From: Gemmobacter aquarius
GTDB lineage: Bacteria > Pseudomonadota > Alphaproteobacteria > Rhodobacterales > Rhodobacteraceae
DNA length: 64,000 bases
Assembly (NCBI RefSeq): GCF_003060865.1
Contig: NZ_CP028918.1
Location: 690,001-754,000, forward strand
Reading direction: 5' to 3'
Part shown: positions 39,102-48,521 of the stretch, one piece after another
Position numbering within the stretch: position 1 is the stretch's first letter
Layout of the letters: the number at the start of each line of letters is the position of its first letter
Translations under genes and position numbers: made by a program
Notes under the pieces: model-generated
The model's input: the letters and a program-made list of their open reading frames with translations, nothing else
Told to the model about the DNA's origin: nothing
The model's database searches: none

Positions 39102-41165
39102 ATGCCACGCGACCCGCGATTTGACATCCTGTTCGAACCGGTCCGGATCGGTCCGAAACTGGCGCGGAACCGTTTCTTTCAGGTGCCGCATGCGTCGGGC
39201 ATGACCAATGCAGCCCCCCATGTCCGCGCCGCTTTCCGCGAAACCAAGGCCGAGGGGGGCTGGGCGGTCGTCTCGACCGGCGCCTGTTCGGTCGATCCTT
39301 CGTCGGATGACAGCCCCTTTCCCTTTGCCTCGCTCTGGGACCGCGCCGATATCCGCAGCCATGCCTTGATGACCGAAGCGGTGCATCGCCACGGCGCGCT
39401 TGCGGCGGTCGAGCTGTGGCATGGCGGGGCGGCTGCGGTGAACCGGATCACACGGCATCCGCCGCTGTCGCCCTCGGGCGTGCCGTGGATGGCGACGCAT
39501 GTGCCGTTCATGTCCTCGGCCCGCCCCCGGGTGATGGACAAGGCCGATATCCGCGACCTGATCCGCTGGCATGCCGAAGCGGCGGTCAGGGCCGAGGAGG
39601 CGGGGTTCGACATCCTCTATGTCTATGCGGGCATGGGCTATCTGCCCTATCAGTTCCTGCTGTCGGATTACAATCACCGCACGGATGACTACGGCGGATC
39701 GGTCCGCAACCGCGTGCGGCTGGTCGAGCAATTGATCGACGCCGTGCGCGAGGCGACAAAGGGGCGTGCGGCGGTCGCGCTGCGTATCTCGATGCAGGAG
39801 CTCCGCGCCCGCCCGTCCGACGTGGCCCCGACCGAGGCGCATGAGGTGATCGGCTACCTGAAAGACGCGCCCGATCTGTTCGACGTGAAGATGGATTATT
39901 CGTCCTTTGACTGTGCGCCCAGCCGCTACACGCCCGAAGGCAGCCACGAGGCGGTGGTCGATTTCATCAAATCGGTCACCGAAAAGCCGGTGGTGGGCGT
40001 GGGGCGCTTCACCAGCCCCGATACGATGGTGTCGATGGTGCGGCGCGGTGTGCTCGATTTCATCGGCGGCGCGCGCCCCTCGATTGCCGATCCCTTCCTG
40101 CCGAGGAAGATCGAGGAAGGCCGGGTCGAGGATATCCGCGAATGCATCGGCTGCAACCTGTGCATATCAAGCTGGCACGACGGGGTCTGGGTGCGCTGCA
40201 CGCAAAACCCCACCGCGGGCGAGGAATGGCGGCGCGGCTGGCATCCCGAAACCCTGCGCCGCGATGGCGCGGGGTCGGTCCTTGTGGTGGGTGGCGGTCC
40301 TGCGGGGCTGGAGGCGGCACTGACGCTGGCACGGCGCGGGCATCAGGTGGCGCTGGCCGACCGCGCGCGTGATTTCGGCGGGCGGCTGACATGGGAAAGC
40401 CGTCTGCCGGGCCTTGGCCAATGGCACCGCGTGGTCGATTACCGTATGGGGCAGTTGCGAAAGCTGCCCAACGTGCAGCTTTACCCCGCAAGCGACCTGA
40501 CCGCGCAGGATGTACGCGATTTCGGGGCCGATCATGTGGTGGTGGCCACGGGCGCAGGCTGGCTGCCGCATCTGTGCGGGGCGAACGAACTGCCCGCAGG
40601 CCCGCTTGTCGCGCCGCGCGTCTATACGCCCGACGATCTGGCCGCAGGCATCGTGCCCGAAGGTCCGGTCGCGGTGTTCGATTATGACAACTATTACCTC
40701 GGCTCGGCGGTGGCGGAATCGCTGGCGCATCTGGGTGTCACCTATATCACCACGGCGGGGGCGGCTGCGGCCTGGGGCTTCAACACCAACGAGCAGCCGC
40801 TCGTGCACCAGTCCTTTGCCGCCAAGGGCATAGCACTTCGCACGCTCGAGGTGGTGACGGGGTTCGACGGCAAAGAGGTGCGGCTGGCACAGATCTTCAG
40901 CGGCGAGGAACGGCGCATCGCGGCGCGGTCCCTGGTGATCGTAGGCTATCGGGCGGGCGGCAGTGCGCTTTACGACGCACTCGCTGCCGACATGCCGCCG
41001 GACCGCCTGCACCTGACGGGGGACGCCAACGCCCCCGGCGCGATCGTCCACGCGATCTATCAGGGCCACAAGACGGCGCGGGATCTCGGGGTGGCCCAGC
41101 CGATGGTGCGCCGCGATGCGCCCTTTGCAGCCCGCGATTTCCAACTGCCCGAGGCTGCCGAATGA
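39102..41165 (+). CDS. Trimethylamine-dehydrogenase-like flavo-iron-sulfur oxidoreductase
   Basis: A 687-residue protein with the layout of trimethylamine/dimethylamine dehydrogenases and 2,4-dienoyl-CoA reductases. Residues 1-340 are an FMN-binding TIM barrel; a [4Fe-4S] motif CIGCNLC-x11-C with CTQNPTAGEEWRRGWHPE follows at about 345-365; residues 385-660 are a dinucleotide/FAD-type domain opening with VLVVGGGPAGLEAAL. Against trimethylamine dehydrogenase recalled from memory, the iron-sulfur region and the RFFQVPH segment are very close, but the residue that carries the covalent 6-S-cysteinyl FMN is alanine here (VPHA instead of VPHC), and the aromatic residue of the substrate bowl after it (EYCS) reads GACS. 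It probably oxidatively demethylates or otherwise oxidises a different N-methylated compound. First gene of a nine-gene operon. Confidence 0.88.
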   Translation: MPRDPRFDILFEPVRIGPKLARNRFFQVPHASGMTNAAPHVRAAFRETKAEGGWAVVSTGACSVDPSSDDSPFPFASLWDRADIRSHALMTEAVHRHGALAAVELWHGGAAAVNRITRHPPLSPSGVPWMATHVPFMSSARPRVMDKADIRDLIRWHAEAAVRAEEAGFDILYVYAGMGYLPYQFLLSDYNHRTDDYGGSVRNRVRLVEQLIDAVREATKGRAAVALRISMQELRARPSDVAPTEAHEVIGYLKDAPDLFDVKMDYSSFDCAPSRYTPEGSHEAVVDFIKSVTEKPVVGVGRFTSPDTMVSMVRRGVLDFIGGARPSIADPFLPRKIEEGRVEDIRECIGCNLCISSWHDGVWVRCTQNPTAGEEWRRGWHPETLRRDGAGSVLVVGGGPAGLEAALTLARRGHQVALADRARDFGGRLTWESRLPGLGQWHRVVDYRMGQLRKLPNVQLYPASDLTAQDVRDFGADHVVVATGAGWLPHLCGANELPAGPLVAPRVYTPDDLAAGIVPEGPVAVFDYDNYYLGSAVAESLAHLGVTYITTAGAAAAWGFNTNEQPLVHQSFAAKGIALRTLEVVTGFDGKEVRLAQIFSGEERRIAARSLVIVGYRAGGSALYDALAADMPPDRLHLTGDANAPGAIVHAIYQGHKTARDLGVAQPMVRRDAPFAARDFQLPEAAE

Positions 41166-42685
41166 CCCGGGCCGAAGGGCGCAAGCGGCAGGCAGACCGC
41201 GCGACGGGCGGCGTGCCACAGCGCGCCTGGGGGCAGATCGAACGCCCGATGCCGCCGGTAAAGGTGATCTCCGACGATCAGGTGGCCGCGATCCACGGCG
41301 CGGCGCTCGACGTGCTGGCGCGGCAGGGGATGCGCGTGCTGCACCCCGCCGCCCGCGACCTGTTCGCACAGGCGGGGGCGGACGTGTCGGGCGAAACCGT
41401 GCGGATCGATCCCGCACTCGTGGCCGAACGGCTGGCAAGCGTGCCTGCGGGCTTTGCGCTGGAAGCGCGGAACCCTGCGCGCAACCTGCGGGTCGGCGGG
41501 GGTTGGTGCGTCTATGGCGCGGTGGGTGGCCCCGCCTATGTGATGTGCAACGACAAGGGCCGCCGCGACGGGTCTTTCGCCGAGATGTGCGATTATATGC
41601 GCCTGATCCAGTCGCTGAACGTGATCCATCAGGAAGGCGGCGGCCCGTTCGAACCGCTCGACCTGCCTGCCAACACGCGGCATCTCGACATCTACCACGC
41701 GCAGATCCGGCTGGTCGACAAAAGCTGGCAGACCCAGACGCTTGGCCATGCCCGCACCATGGACGGCATCGAAATGGCCGCGATCATGCTGGGCACCACG
41801 CCCGAAGGGCTGCGCGACCGTCCGGTCCTGCTGGGCATCATCAACACCAACTCGCCGCTGCAACTCGACGTGCCGATGGCCGAAGGGCTGATCGCCCTTG
41901 CCGCGCATGGTCAGGTCAACGTCATCACCCCGTTTACGCTGGCGGGGGCCATGGCGCCGGTCACGCTGGCGGGCGCCTTGGTCTTGCAGCATGCCGAGGC
42001 GATTGCGGGGATCGTCCTGACCCAGATCGTGCGTCCCGGCGTGCCGGTGATGTATGGCGGCTTCACCTCGAACGTCGACATGCGGTCGGGCGCGCCCGCT
42101 TTCGGCACGCCGGAATATGCCAAGGCGGCGCAAGCCTCGGGCCAGCTTGCCCGCCATATCGGCGTGCCGTTCCGGTCGTCGAACGTGACAGCGGCGAACG
42201 AGGTCGACGCGCAGGCGGCTTATGAATCGCAGATGGCGCTCTGGGGGGCGCTGACCGGCGGGGCGCATCTGCTGAACCACGCGGCGGGCTGGCTGCATGG
42301 CGGGCTGACCGCCAGTTTCGAAAAGCTGATCCTCGACGCCGAGATGCTGCAGATGATGGACGCCTATTTCGAACCGATGCCGACAGACCCCGGCGCGCTG
42401 GCGCTCGATGCGATCCTCGAGGCGGGGGCGGGCGGGCATTTCTTCGGCACGGCGCACACCATGGCGCGCTACGAGACGGCGTTCCACAGGCCGATGCTGT
42501 CGAACTGGGACAACCACCCGAACTGGCTGGCCAAAGGCGGCATCGATGCGCGGACCCGCGCCAATACCGTCTGGAAAGAGCTTCTGGCCGCGCATGTCGA
42601 CCCCCCGCTCGACCCGTCGGTGGACGAGGCGCTTTGCGCTTACGTCACCCGCCGCAAGGCCGAAGGCGGAGCGCCGATGAACTGA
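41162..42685 (+). CDS. MttB-family (trimethylamine methyltransferase superfamily) protein, non-pyrrolysine
   Basis: A 507-residue protein of the MttB superfamily (TIM barrel corrinoid methyltransferases). Family features are QVAAIHGAALDVLARQGMRV near the start, PTNSPLQ-like NTNSPLQLDVPMAEG in the middle, and the late segment AGAGGHFFGTAHTM. There is no in-frame amber codon, so it belongs to the non-pyrrolysine branch, which includes the glycine betaine methyltransferase MtgB and proteins acting on carnitine, proline betaine and similar quaternary amines. Such enzymes normally pass a methyl group to a corrinoid protein, and none is encoded nearby. The start overlaps the preceding stop as ATGA. 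Confidence 0.88.
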   Translation: MTRAEGRKRQADRATGGVPQRAWGQIERPMPPVKVISDDQVAAIHGAALDVLARQGMRVLHPAARDLFAQAGADVSGETVRIDPALVAERLASVPAGFALEARNPARNLRVGGGWCVYGAVGGPAYVMCNDKGRRDGSFAEMCDYMRLIQSLNVIHQEGGGPFEPLDLPANTRHLDIYHAQIRLVDKSWQTQTLGHARTMDGIEMAAIMLGTTPEGLRDRPVLLGIINTNSPLQLDVPMAEGLIALAAHGQVNVITPFTLAGAMAPVTLAGALVLQHAEAIAGIVLTQIVRPGVPVMYGGFTSNVDMRSGAPAFGTPEYAKAAQASGQLARHIGVPFRSSNVTAANEVDAQAAYESQMALWGALTGGAHLLNHAAGWLHGGLTASFEKLILDAEMLQMMDAYFEPMPTDPGALALDAILEAGAGGHFFGTAHTMARYETAFHRPMLSNWDNHPNWLAKGGIDARTRANTVWKELLAAHVDPPLDPSVDEALCAYVTRRKAEGGAPMN

Positions 42686-44727
42686 TGGGACAGGATCTGC
42701 AGACCCGCACCGATTACCCGTTCGGCCTGATCGAACAGGAGAACATCTGGGTTCCGCTGCCCGACGGCACGCGGCTGGCGGGGCGGCTTTGGCGACCCGA
42801 TGGCGCGGGGCCTGTGCCTATGATCCTCGAATACCTGCCCTACCGCAAACGTGATGGCACCCGCGGCCGGGACGAGGCGATGCACCGCTACCTCGCCCGC
42901 CACGGCTACGCCTGCCTGCGGCTCGATATCCGGGGCACCGGCGACAGCGACGGCGTGCTGTACGACGAATATACGGTGCAAGAGCAGACCGACGGGGTGG
43001 ACGCGATCGCATGGCTTGCCGCGCAAGACTGGTGCGACGGGCAGGTCGCGATGTACGGCATCAGCTGGGGCGGCTTCAACGGCTTGCAGATCGCCGCCCG
43101 CCAGCCGCCCGCGCTGAAGACGATCATCACCGTGGGATCGACCGACGACCGCTACGCCACCGATATCCACTGGGTCGGCGGCTGCCTGTCCAAGGACAAT
43201 TTCGACTGGTCCTCGACCATGTTCGCGATGCAGGACCTGCCCCCCGACCCCGCAATCGTGGGCGCGGCGTGGCGCGACATGTGGGCCGCGCGGCGCGAGG
43301 CGAACACGCCGTGGATCCTGACATGGCTGCGCCACCAGTCGCGCGACGACTACTGGCGCCAAGGCTCGGTCTGCGAGGATTTTTCCAGGATCACCATTCC
43401 GGTCTATGCCGTGTCCGGCTGGGCCGACAATTACTCCGAAGCCGTGCCGCGCCTGCTGGCGGGGCTGACGGGGCCGCGGCGCGGGCTGATCGGGCCTTGG
43501 GCGCATTCCTTTCCCCATTCGGTGACGGTCGAACCCGCCATCGGCTGGCTGCAAGAGGTGCTGCGCTGGTGCGACCACTGGCTCAAGGGCCGCGAGACCG
43601 GCATCATGGACGAGCCGATGCTGCGCGTCTGGATGCAGGACCACGTGCCGCCGCGCACCTGCTATCACGAACGGCCGGGTCGCTGGGTGGCCGAGGATGT
43701 CTGGCCCTCGCCGCGCATCCGGCCCGAACGGCTGGCGCTGGGGGACAACGGCGTGCTGGGCGGGGCGGGAACGGGGCAGGCCCGCATCTGCTCGCCGCTC
43801 TGGGTCGGGCTGACGGCGGGCGAGGTCGGGCGTTACGGAGACGAGGCCGAATGGGCCACCGACCAGCGCGAGGATGACGGCGGCTCGCTTGTCTTTGTCA
43901 CCGCGCCCTTGGCCGAACCGCTGGAAATCCTCGGCGCACCGCAACTGGAGTTGCGCTTTGCCAGCGACAGGCCGCAGGCGCTGGTGTCGGTCAGGGTCAA
44001 TGACGTGGCGCCCTCGGGGGCCTCGACCCGCGTGGCGATCGGGCATCTGAACCTGTGCCACCGGCACGGGCATGGCAGCCCGCAGGCATTGGTGCCGGGG
44101 CAGGCCGAAAGCGCCTTGGTCGATCTGGACGACATCGCACACAGCTTTCCGGCGGGCCACCGCATCGCGGTGTCGATCTCGACGGTCTACTGGCCCATCG
44201 CTTGGCCCTCGCCCGAACTTGCCACGCTGACCGTGCAGCTTGGCGACAGCGCCCTGACGCTGCCGGTCCGCCCGTCGCACCCCGCCGACGCCGCCTTGCG
44301 CGTCTTTGACCCGCCCGAAGCTGCGGCGGCCGACCCCCAGCACGACCTCCAGCACGACCTGCCGCCCGATCCTGCCGCCCCCGTGCTGCGCCGCAGCGTG
44401 ACCCGCGATTTGCTGACCGGCGAAAGCGTGGTCGATTTCCCGCGCTGGACCTATGCAACCGAAATGCCTGCCATCGGCCAGACCCATCGCGGCACCGGAC
44501 TGGCCCGCTACCGCATCACCGAAGGCGATCCGCTAAGTGCTTCCTGCGAGACGCATTATACCGTGCAGATCGAACGGCCCGACGGCATCTTTACCCATGA
44601 AAGCACCGGCGCGCTGACCTGCGATGCCACCCATTTCATCGTGACCATGCGTCTGCGGATCAGCGAAAACGGGGCCGAGGTCTTTGCCCGCGACTGGCAC
44701 GAAAGGATCGCGCGTGACCATATCTGA
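42685..44727 (+). CDS. CocE/NonD-family (peptidase S15-like) hydrolase
   Basis: A 680-residue alpha/beta hydrolase. The nucleophile elbow is GISWGGFNG with the serine at about residue 129; the oxyanion/substrate region contains RLDIRGTGDSDGVLYDEY; the catalytic aspartate is probably in SGWADNYSEA and the histidine in GPWAHSFPHS. The C-terminal 250 residues form the jelly-roll domain of X-Pro dipeptidyl peptidase-like enzymes. Families with this architecture include cocaine esterase, glutaryl-7-ACA acylases and X-Pro peptidases, so it may cleave an ester, amide or acyl-amine bond. A short in-frame duplication occurs near residue 555 (QHDLQHDL). The start overlaps the methyltransferase stop as TGATG. 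Confidence 0.88.
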   Translation: MGQDLQTRTDYPFGLIEQENIWVPLPDGTRLAGRLWRPDGAGPVPMILEYLPYRKRDGTRGRDEAMHRYLARHGYACLRLDIRGTGDSDGVLYDEYTVQEQTDGVDAIAWLAAQDWCDGQVAMYGISWGGFNGLQIAARQPPALKTIITVGSTDDRYATDIHWVGGCLSKDNFDWSSTMFAMQDLPPDPAIVGAAWRDMWAARREANTPWILTWLRHQSRDDYWRQGSVCEDFSRITIPVYAVSGWADNYSEAVPRLLAGLTGPRRGLIGPWAHSFPHSVTVEPAIGWLQEVLRWCDHWLKGRETGIMDEPMLRVWMQDHVPPRTCYHERPGRWVAEDVWPSPRIRPERLALGDNGVLGGAGTGQARICSPLWVGLTAGEVGRYGDEAEWATDQREDDGGSLVFVTAPLAEPLEILGAPQLELRFASDRPQALVSVRVNDVAPSGASTRVAIGHLNLCHRHGHGSPQALVPGQAESALVDLDDIAHSFPAGHRIAVSISTVYWPIAWPSPELATLTVQLGDSALTLPVRPSHPADAALRVFDPPEAAAADPQHDLQHDLPPDPAAPVLRRSVTRDLLTGESVVDFPRWTYATEMPAIGQTHRGTGLARYRITEGDPLSASCETHYTVQIERPDGIFTHESTGALTCDATHFIVTMRLRISENGAEVFARDWHERIARDHI

Positions 44728-44748
44728 CGCAAACGGGGGGCCGTGCTG

Positions 44749-45699
44749 ATGCTGGCCTATGCGATCCGGCGCGTTGGGCTGTCGCTCCTGATCCTGATCG
44801 TGGTGATGACCGCCATGTATGGCATGGTGTTTCTGGTGCCGGGCGATCCGGCCTCGCTGGCGCTGGGGCCACGCGCCACGCCGGAACTGAAAGAGTTGCT
44901 GCGCCAGCGCATGGGGCTGGACCAACCGATCCTGACCCAGATCGCGCTGTTCTTCGGCAATGTGCTGCAAGGCGATCTCGGCACCGATGTCTGGTCGAAA
45001 CGCCCGGTTCTCGACCAGATCCTCGAGGTGTTTCCCAAGACCCTGGTCCTTGGCGTCACCGCACTTGGCTGGGCACTGGGGCTGGGGGTGCTGCTTGGCT
45101 GCGCTGCGGTGGTGTGGCGCGATACGGTCATCGACCGGCTGCTTGGCGTTGTGTCGGTCAGCGTGATCTCGGTGCCCTCCTTTGTCATCGCGATCTACGC
45201 GCTGATCGTCTTTGCCGTCTGGCTGAACTGGCTGCCCGCCATTGGCGCGGGCGAGGCGGGCGACTTTGCCAGTCAGGCCCGCGCGCTGGTGCTTCCGGCC
45301 TTTGCGCTGGGCCTTGGCTGGGTCGGCTATGTGGCCCGCCTGATCCGCGCCTCGATGCTCGAGGTGATGGAGGCCCCCCATATCCGCACCGCCCGCGCCT
45401 TTGGCATGCGCGAACGCGACATCGTCTTTCGCCACGCGCTGCGGGTCGCCATCGTGCCGACGATCTCGGTTCTGGCGGTGGGGTTCGGCGGCATAATGTC
45501 GAGCGCGGTCTTCGTCGAAAGCGTGTTCTCGCGGCCAGGGATCGGCACGCTGATCACGGCGGCGGTGGAAAAGCGCAATTATCCGGTGGTGATGGGGACG
45601 GTGCTGTTCATGACCGCCTTTTACCTGCTTGTCGTCACCTCTGCCGATCTGGCGATCGCGCGGCTTGACCCAAGGGTGCGCGATGTCCTTCGACGCTGA
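44749..45699 (+). CDS. Opp/Dpp-type ABC transporter permease 1
   Basis: A 316-residue inner-membrane permease of the DppB/OppB type. The first helix (residues 7-29) is followed by the periplasmic loop with PGDPASLALGPRATPE, and the coupling loop reads PHIRTARAFGMRERDIVFRH. The ATG at 44749 has a run of G at 9-14 bases upstream and is preferred over a GTG at 44743. It lies 21 bases after the hydrolase, the only noticeable gap in the first half of the operon. Confidence 0.92.
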   Translation: MLAYAIRRVGLSLLILIVVMTAMYGMVFLVPGDPASLALGPRATPELKELLRQRMGLDQPILTQIALFFGNVLQGDLGTDVWSKRPVLDQILEVFPKTLVLGVTALGWALGLGVLLGCAAVVWRDTVIDRLLGVVSVSVISVPSFVIAIYALIVFAVWLNWLPAIGAGEAGDFASQARALVLPAFALGLGWVGYVARLIRASMLEVMEAPHIRTARAFGMRERDIVFRHALRVAIVPTISVLAVGFGGIMSSAVFVESVFSRPGIGTLITAAVEKRNYPVVMGTVLFMTAFYLLVVTSADLAIARLDPRVRDVLRR

Positions 45700-46573
45700 A
45701 CCCGCACCGCCGCCCGCCAGACCCATTGCCCGACGCGGCATAGGCCGCGCCCTGACGGGCGATGCGATGGGGCTGGCGGGACTGGTGATCGTGGTGGCCT
45801 TTGTCGGCATGGCGCTGCTGGCCCCGCTGATCGCACCCTATGACCCTATCGCACTGAATGTGAAGGCAAAGTTCCTGACGCCTTCTGCCGCGCATTGGGC
45901 CGGGACCGACCATCTGGGTCGCGACCTGCTGTCGCGCATCATCTGGGGGGCGCGGCTTGCGCTTGGCATCGCCATGACCTCGGTCGGTATGGCGGGCGCG
46001 CTGGGGCTGCTGCTCGGGCTGGTCGCGGGATACGGGCCGCGCTGGCTCGATTCCCTGCTGGTGGTGGTGTTCGACTGCCTGTCGTCGCTGCCGATGATCT
46101 TCTTTGCGCTTGCCGTCATTACCGTGCTTGGCCCCGGCACGACGACGCTGATCATCGTGATCGTTCTGGTGTCCTTTCCGGCCTATGCGCGGCTGATCCG
46201 CACCCAGACGCTGACGCTTGCCAATGCCGATTACATCCTGGCCGAACGGGCGATGGGGGCAGGGGCGGGGCGCATCATCCTGCGCCACCTTCTGCCCAAT
46301 GTGGTCGGCCCGCTTGTCATCCTGATCTGCATGGACATCCCCGTGATCATCATGCTCGAGGCGGGGCTGAGCTATCTGAACCTTGGGGTCAAACCGCCCG
46401 CGCCGTCATGGGGCAATATTCTGGCCGAAGGCTACACTGCCCTGCGGCAGGCGCCGCATGTGGTCATCGTGGCGGGGATTCCCTTGGTGCTGGCAACGCT
46501 CGGCTTCACCTTTCTGGGCGAAGGGCTGCGCGACGTTCTCGATCCGCGCGGCGCGGGAAGGCGCCGGGCATGA
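45683..46573 (+). CDS. Opp/Dpp-type ABC transporter permease 2
   Basis: A 296-residue permease of the DppC/OppC type. The first helix is at about 38-58; the family-typical HWAGTDHLGRDLLSRIIWG segment follows, and the coupling loop is ADYILAERAMGAGAGRIILR. It overlaps the first permease by 17 bases and the ATPase gene by 4 (ATGA), so these genes are translationally coupled. The two permeases would form the channel of the importer. Confidence 0.93.
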   Translation: MSFDAEPAPPPARPIARRGIGRALTGDAMGLAGLVIVVAFVGMALLAPLIAPYDPIALNVKAKFLTPSAAHWAGTDHLGRDLLSRIIWGARLALGIAMTSVGMAGALGLLLGLVAGYGPRWLDSLLVVVFDCLSSLPMIFFALAVITVLGPGTTTLIIVIVLVSFPAYARLIRTQTLTLANADYILAERAMGAGAGRIILRHLLPNVVGPLVILICMDIPVIIMLEAGLSYLNLGVKPPAPSWGNILAEGYTALRQAPHVVIVAGIPLVLATLGFTFLGEGLRDVLDPRGAGRRRA

Positions 46574-47538
46574 CGGCGCTTCAGGTCGAAAACCTTTCGG
46601 TGTCCTACCGCGTGCCGGGCGGGGAACTGCACGCGGTGCGTGACGTGTCGCTGTCTGTCACGCGGGGCGAGGTCTTGGGGATCATGGGCGAAAGCGGCTG
46701 CGGCAAGTCGACGCTTGCGGCGGCGATGGTCAACCTTTTGCCCGCCGGAGCGCGCATCGCCCACGGGGCTGTGCGGCTGGATGGCACCGACATGCTGGCG
46801 CTTTCGCCCGCAGCGCAGCGGGCCTTGCGCGGGCGGTCGGTGGCGATGGTGTTCCAGGACCCGATGACCGCCTTCAACCCCGTGCTGACCATCGGGCGGC
46901 AACTGGCCGATTTCGTCGGCGCGCATGACCGGGCCTTGGCGCGGCCCGAACGGCTGGCCGAGATGCTGGGCCGCGTCGGCATTCCCGATGCCGCGCGCTG
47001 TCTGCACCGCTATCCGCATGAACTTTCCGGCGGGATGCGGCAGCGCGTGGCGATTGCCGCCGCCCTGCTGATGCAGCCCGATGTGCTGATCGCCGACGAA
47101 CCCACGACCGCGCTCGATGTGACGATGGAGGCGCAGATCATCCACCTCATGCGCGACCTGCGGACCACATTTCACGGCGCGATCGTGATCGTCACCCACC
47201 ATCTGGGCGTGATCGCCGAACTGTGTGACCGCGTCGCGGTGATGTATGCGGGCGAGGTGGTCGAAGAGGGCACGGTGGATGCGATCTTCCACGACCCGCA
47301 GCACCCCTATACCCGTGCGCTTCTGGCCTGCGATCCGGCGGTGGTCGTTCCGTCCTCGGGGCGTTTGCCCACCATCGGCGGGCGTCTGCCCGACCTGACC
47401 GCCCCGCCGCGCGGCTGCGCCTTTGCCCCGCGCTGCACGCTGGCAGAGGCCGCGTGCGAGGCCCCCGTTCCCCGCCGCACTGCGGGCGCGGGGCGGTCGG
47501 TGCTGTGCCACAGTGCGCCGCAAGGGGGGCAGGGATGA
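46570..47538 (+). CDS. Opp/Dpp-type ABC transporter ATPase 1 (DppD-like)
   Basis: A 322-residue ATPase. Walker A is GESGCGKST, the C-loop [15 protein letters not shown], Walker [13 protein letters not shown] and the H-loop [11 protein letters not shown]. The C-terminal oligopeptide/dipeptide domain holds the cysteines of the DppD/F [4Fe-4S]-type tail (GCAFAPRC then AACEA and LCHSA). The ATG at 46570 is the family start; a longer frame from 45895 is antisense-free but unsupported. Its stop overlaps the next ATG as ATGA. Confidence 0.93.
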   Translation: MTALQVENLSVSYRVPGGELHAVRDVSLSVTRGEVLGIMGESGCGKSTLAAAMVNLLPAGARIAHGAVRLDGTDMLALSPAAQRALRGRSVAMVFQDPMTAFNPVLTIGRQLADFVGAHDRALARPERLAEMLGRVGIPDAARCLHRYPHELSGGMRQRVAIAAALLMQPDVLIADEPTTALDVTMEAQIIHLMRDLRTTFHGAIVIVTHHLGVIAELCDRVAVMYAGEVVEEGTVDAIFHDPQHPYTRALLACDPAVVVPSSGRLPTIGGRLPDLTAPPRGCAFAPRCTLAEAACEAPVPRRTAGAGRSVLCHSAPQGGQG

Positions 47539-48521
47539 CCCCCGTGCTGGATTTGCGGAACCTGTCGGTCGACCTGCCGCTGGGCGGGTTCATGTCCCGC
47601 GCGGCCCTGCCGATCCTGCAAGATGTCAGCCTGTCGGTCGGGCGCGGGCAAAGCGTGGCGCTGGTCGGCGAAAGCGGGTCGGGCAAGACCACGCTCGCCC
47701 GTGCGGTGATGGGCCTTCAACCCGTCACGTCCGGCGCAGTGCGCTTCGACGGATCGCCCGTGACGGGGCGCGACGGCTTCGCCCGCCTGCGCCGCGACGC
47801 CGCGATGATGTTTCAGGATGCGGCCGCCTCGCTGTCGCCGCGCCTGACGGTCGGCTATCTGGTGACCGAGGCCTTCCGCATCCACCGCCAGCCCTTGCCA
47901 GACCCCGCTGCCACCGCACGCTTGCTGCTTGCCAGGGTGGGGCTGCCCCCCGCAATCGCCGACCGCTACCCGCACGAACTTTCGGGCGGGCAGGCGCGGC
48001 GCGTGGGGGTGGCGCGGGCGCTCGCGCTTGGCCCCCGGTTGGTGATCGCAGACGAGCCGACGGCGGGCCTCGACGTGTCGGTACAGGCCGAGGTGCTGAA
48101 CCTGATGGCCGATCTGCGCCGCGATATGGGGCTGGCCTATCTGATCATCACCCACAACCTTGCGCTCGTGCGCCATGTGGCCGACCGGATCGTGGTCCTC
48201 TATCTGGGCCGCGTTGTCGAAGAGGGACCGACCGCGCAGGTCTTTGCCGCCCCCGCGCATCCCTATACCGCCAGCCTGATCGCGTCCGAGCCAAGGCCCG
48301 ACCCGCGCCGGCGCCGCGCCGATCTTGCGATAAAGGGCGAGGTGCCCTCGATCCTGCGCCGCCCCTCGGGCTGCGAATTCCACACCCGCTGCCCGCTGGT
48401 GCAAGACATCTGCCGCAGCACGGCGCCTGCGCTTTTGCCCACCACCACGGGCCGCCTTGCCCGCTGCCATTTCGCCGACCCAAATCAGCAACAGGGAGAT
48501 ACCCATGCACTGGAGCACTGA
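47535..48521 (+). CDS. Opp/Dpp-type ABC transporter ATPase 2 (DppF-like)
   Basis: A 328-residue ATPase. Walker [11 protein letters not shown]-loop LSGGQARRVGVARAL, Walker B LVIADEPTAGLD and H-loop IITHNLALVRH are all intact. The C-terminal cysteines (GCEFHTRC, then DICRS and ARCHF) match the DppF tail. It overlaps the binding-protein gene by 17 bases, showing coupling. With the first ATPase it would power the importer. Confidence 0.93.
   Translation: MTPVLDLRNLSVDLPLGGFMSRAALPILQDVSLSVGRGQSVALVGESGSGKTTLARAVMGLQPVTSGAVRFDGSPVTGRDGFARLRRDAAMMFQDAAASLSPRLTVGYLVTEAFRIHRQPLPDPAATARLLLARVGLPPAIADRYPHELSGGQARRVGVARALALGPRLVIADEPTAGLDVSVQAEVLNLMADLRRDMGLAYLIITHNLALVRHVADRIVVLYLGRVVEEGPTAQVFAAPAHPYTASLIASEPRPDPRRRRADLAIKGEVPSILRRPSGCEFHTRCPLVQDICRSTAPALLPTTTGRLARCHFADPNQQQGDTHALEH

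Noticed and set aside
42640..44487. A 615-codon minus-strand frame opposite the CocE-like gene
   Set aside because: Histidine/arginine/glycine-rich shadow with no motif; the plus strand has an intact catalytic hydrolase.
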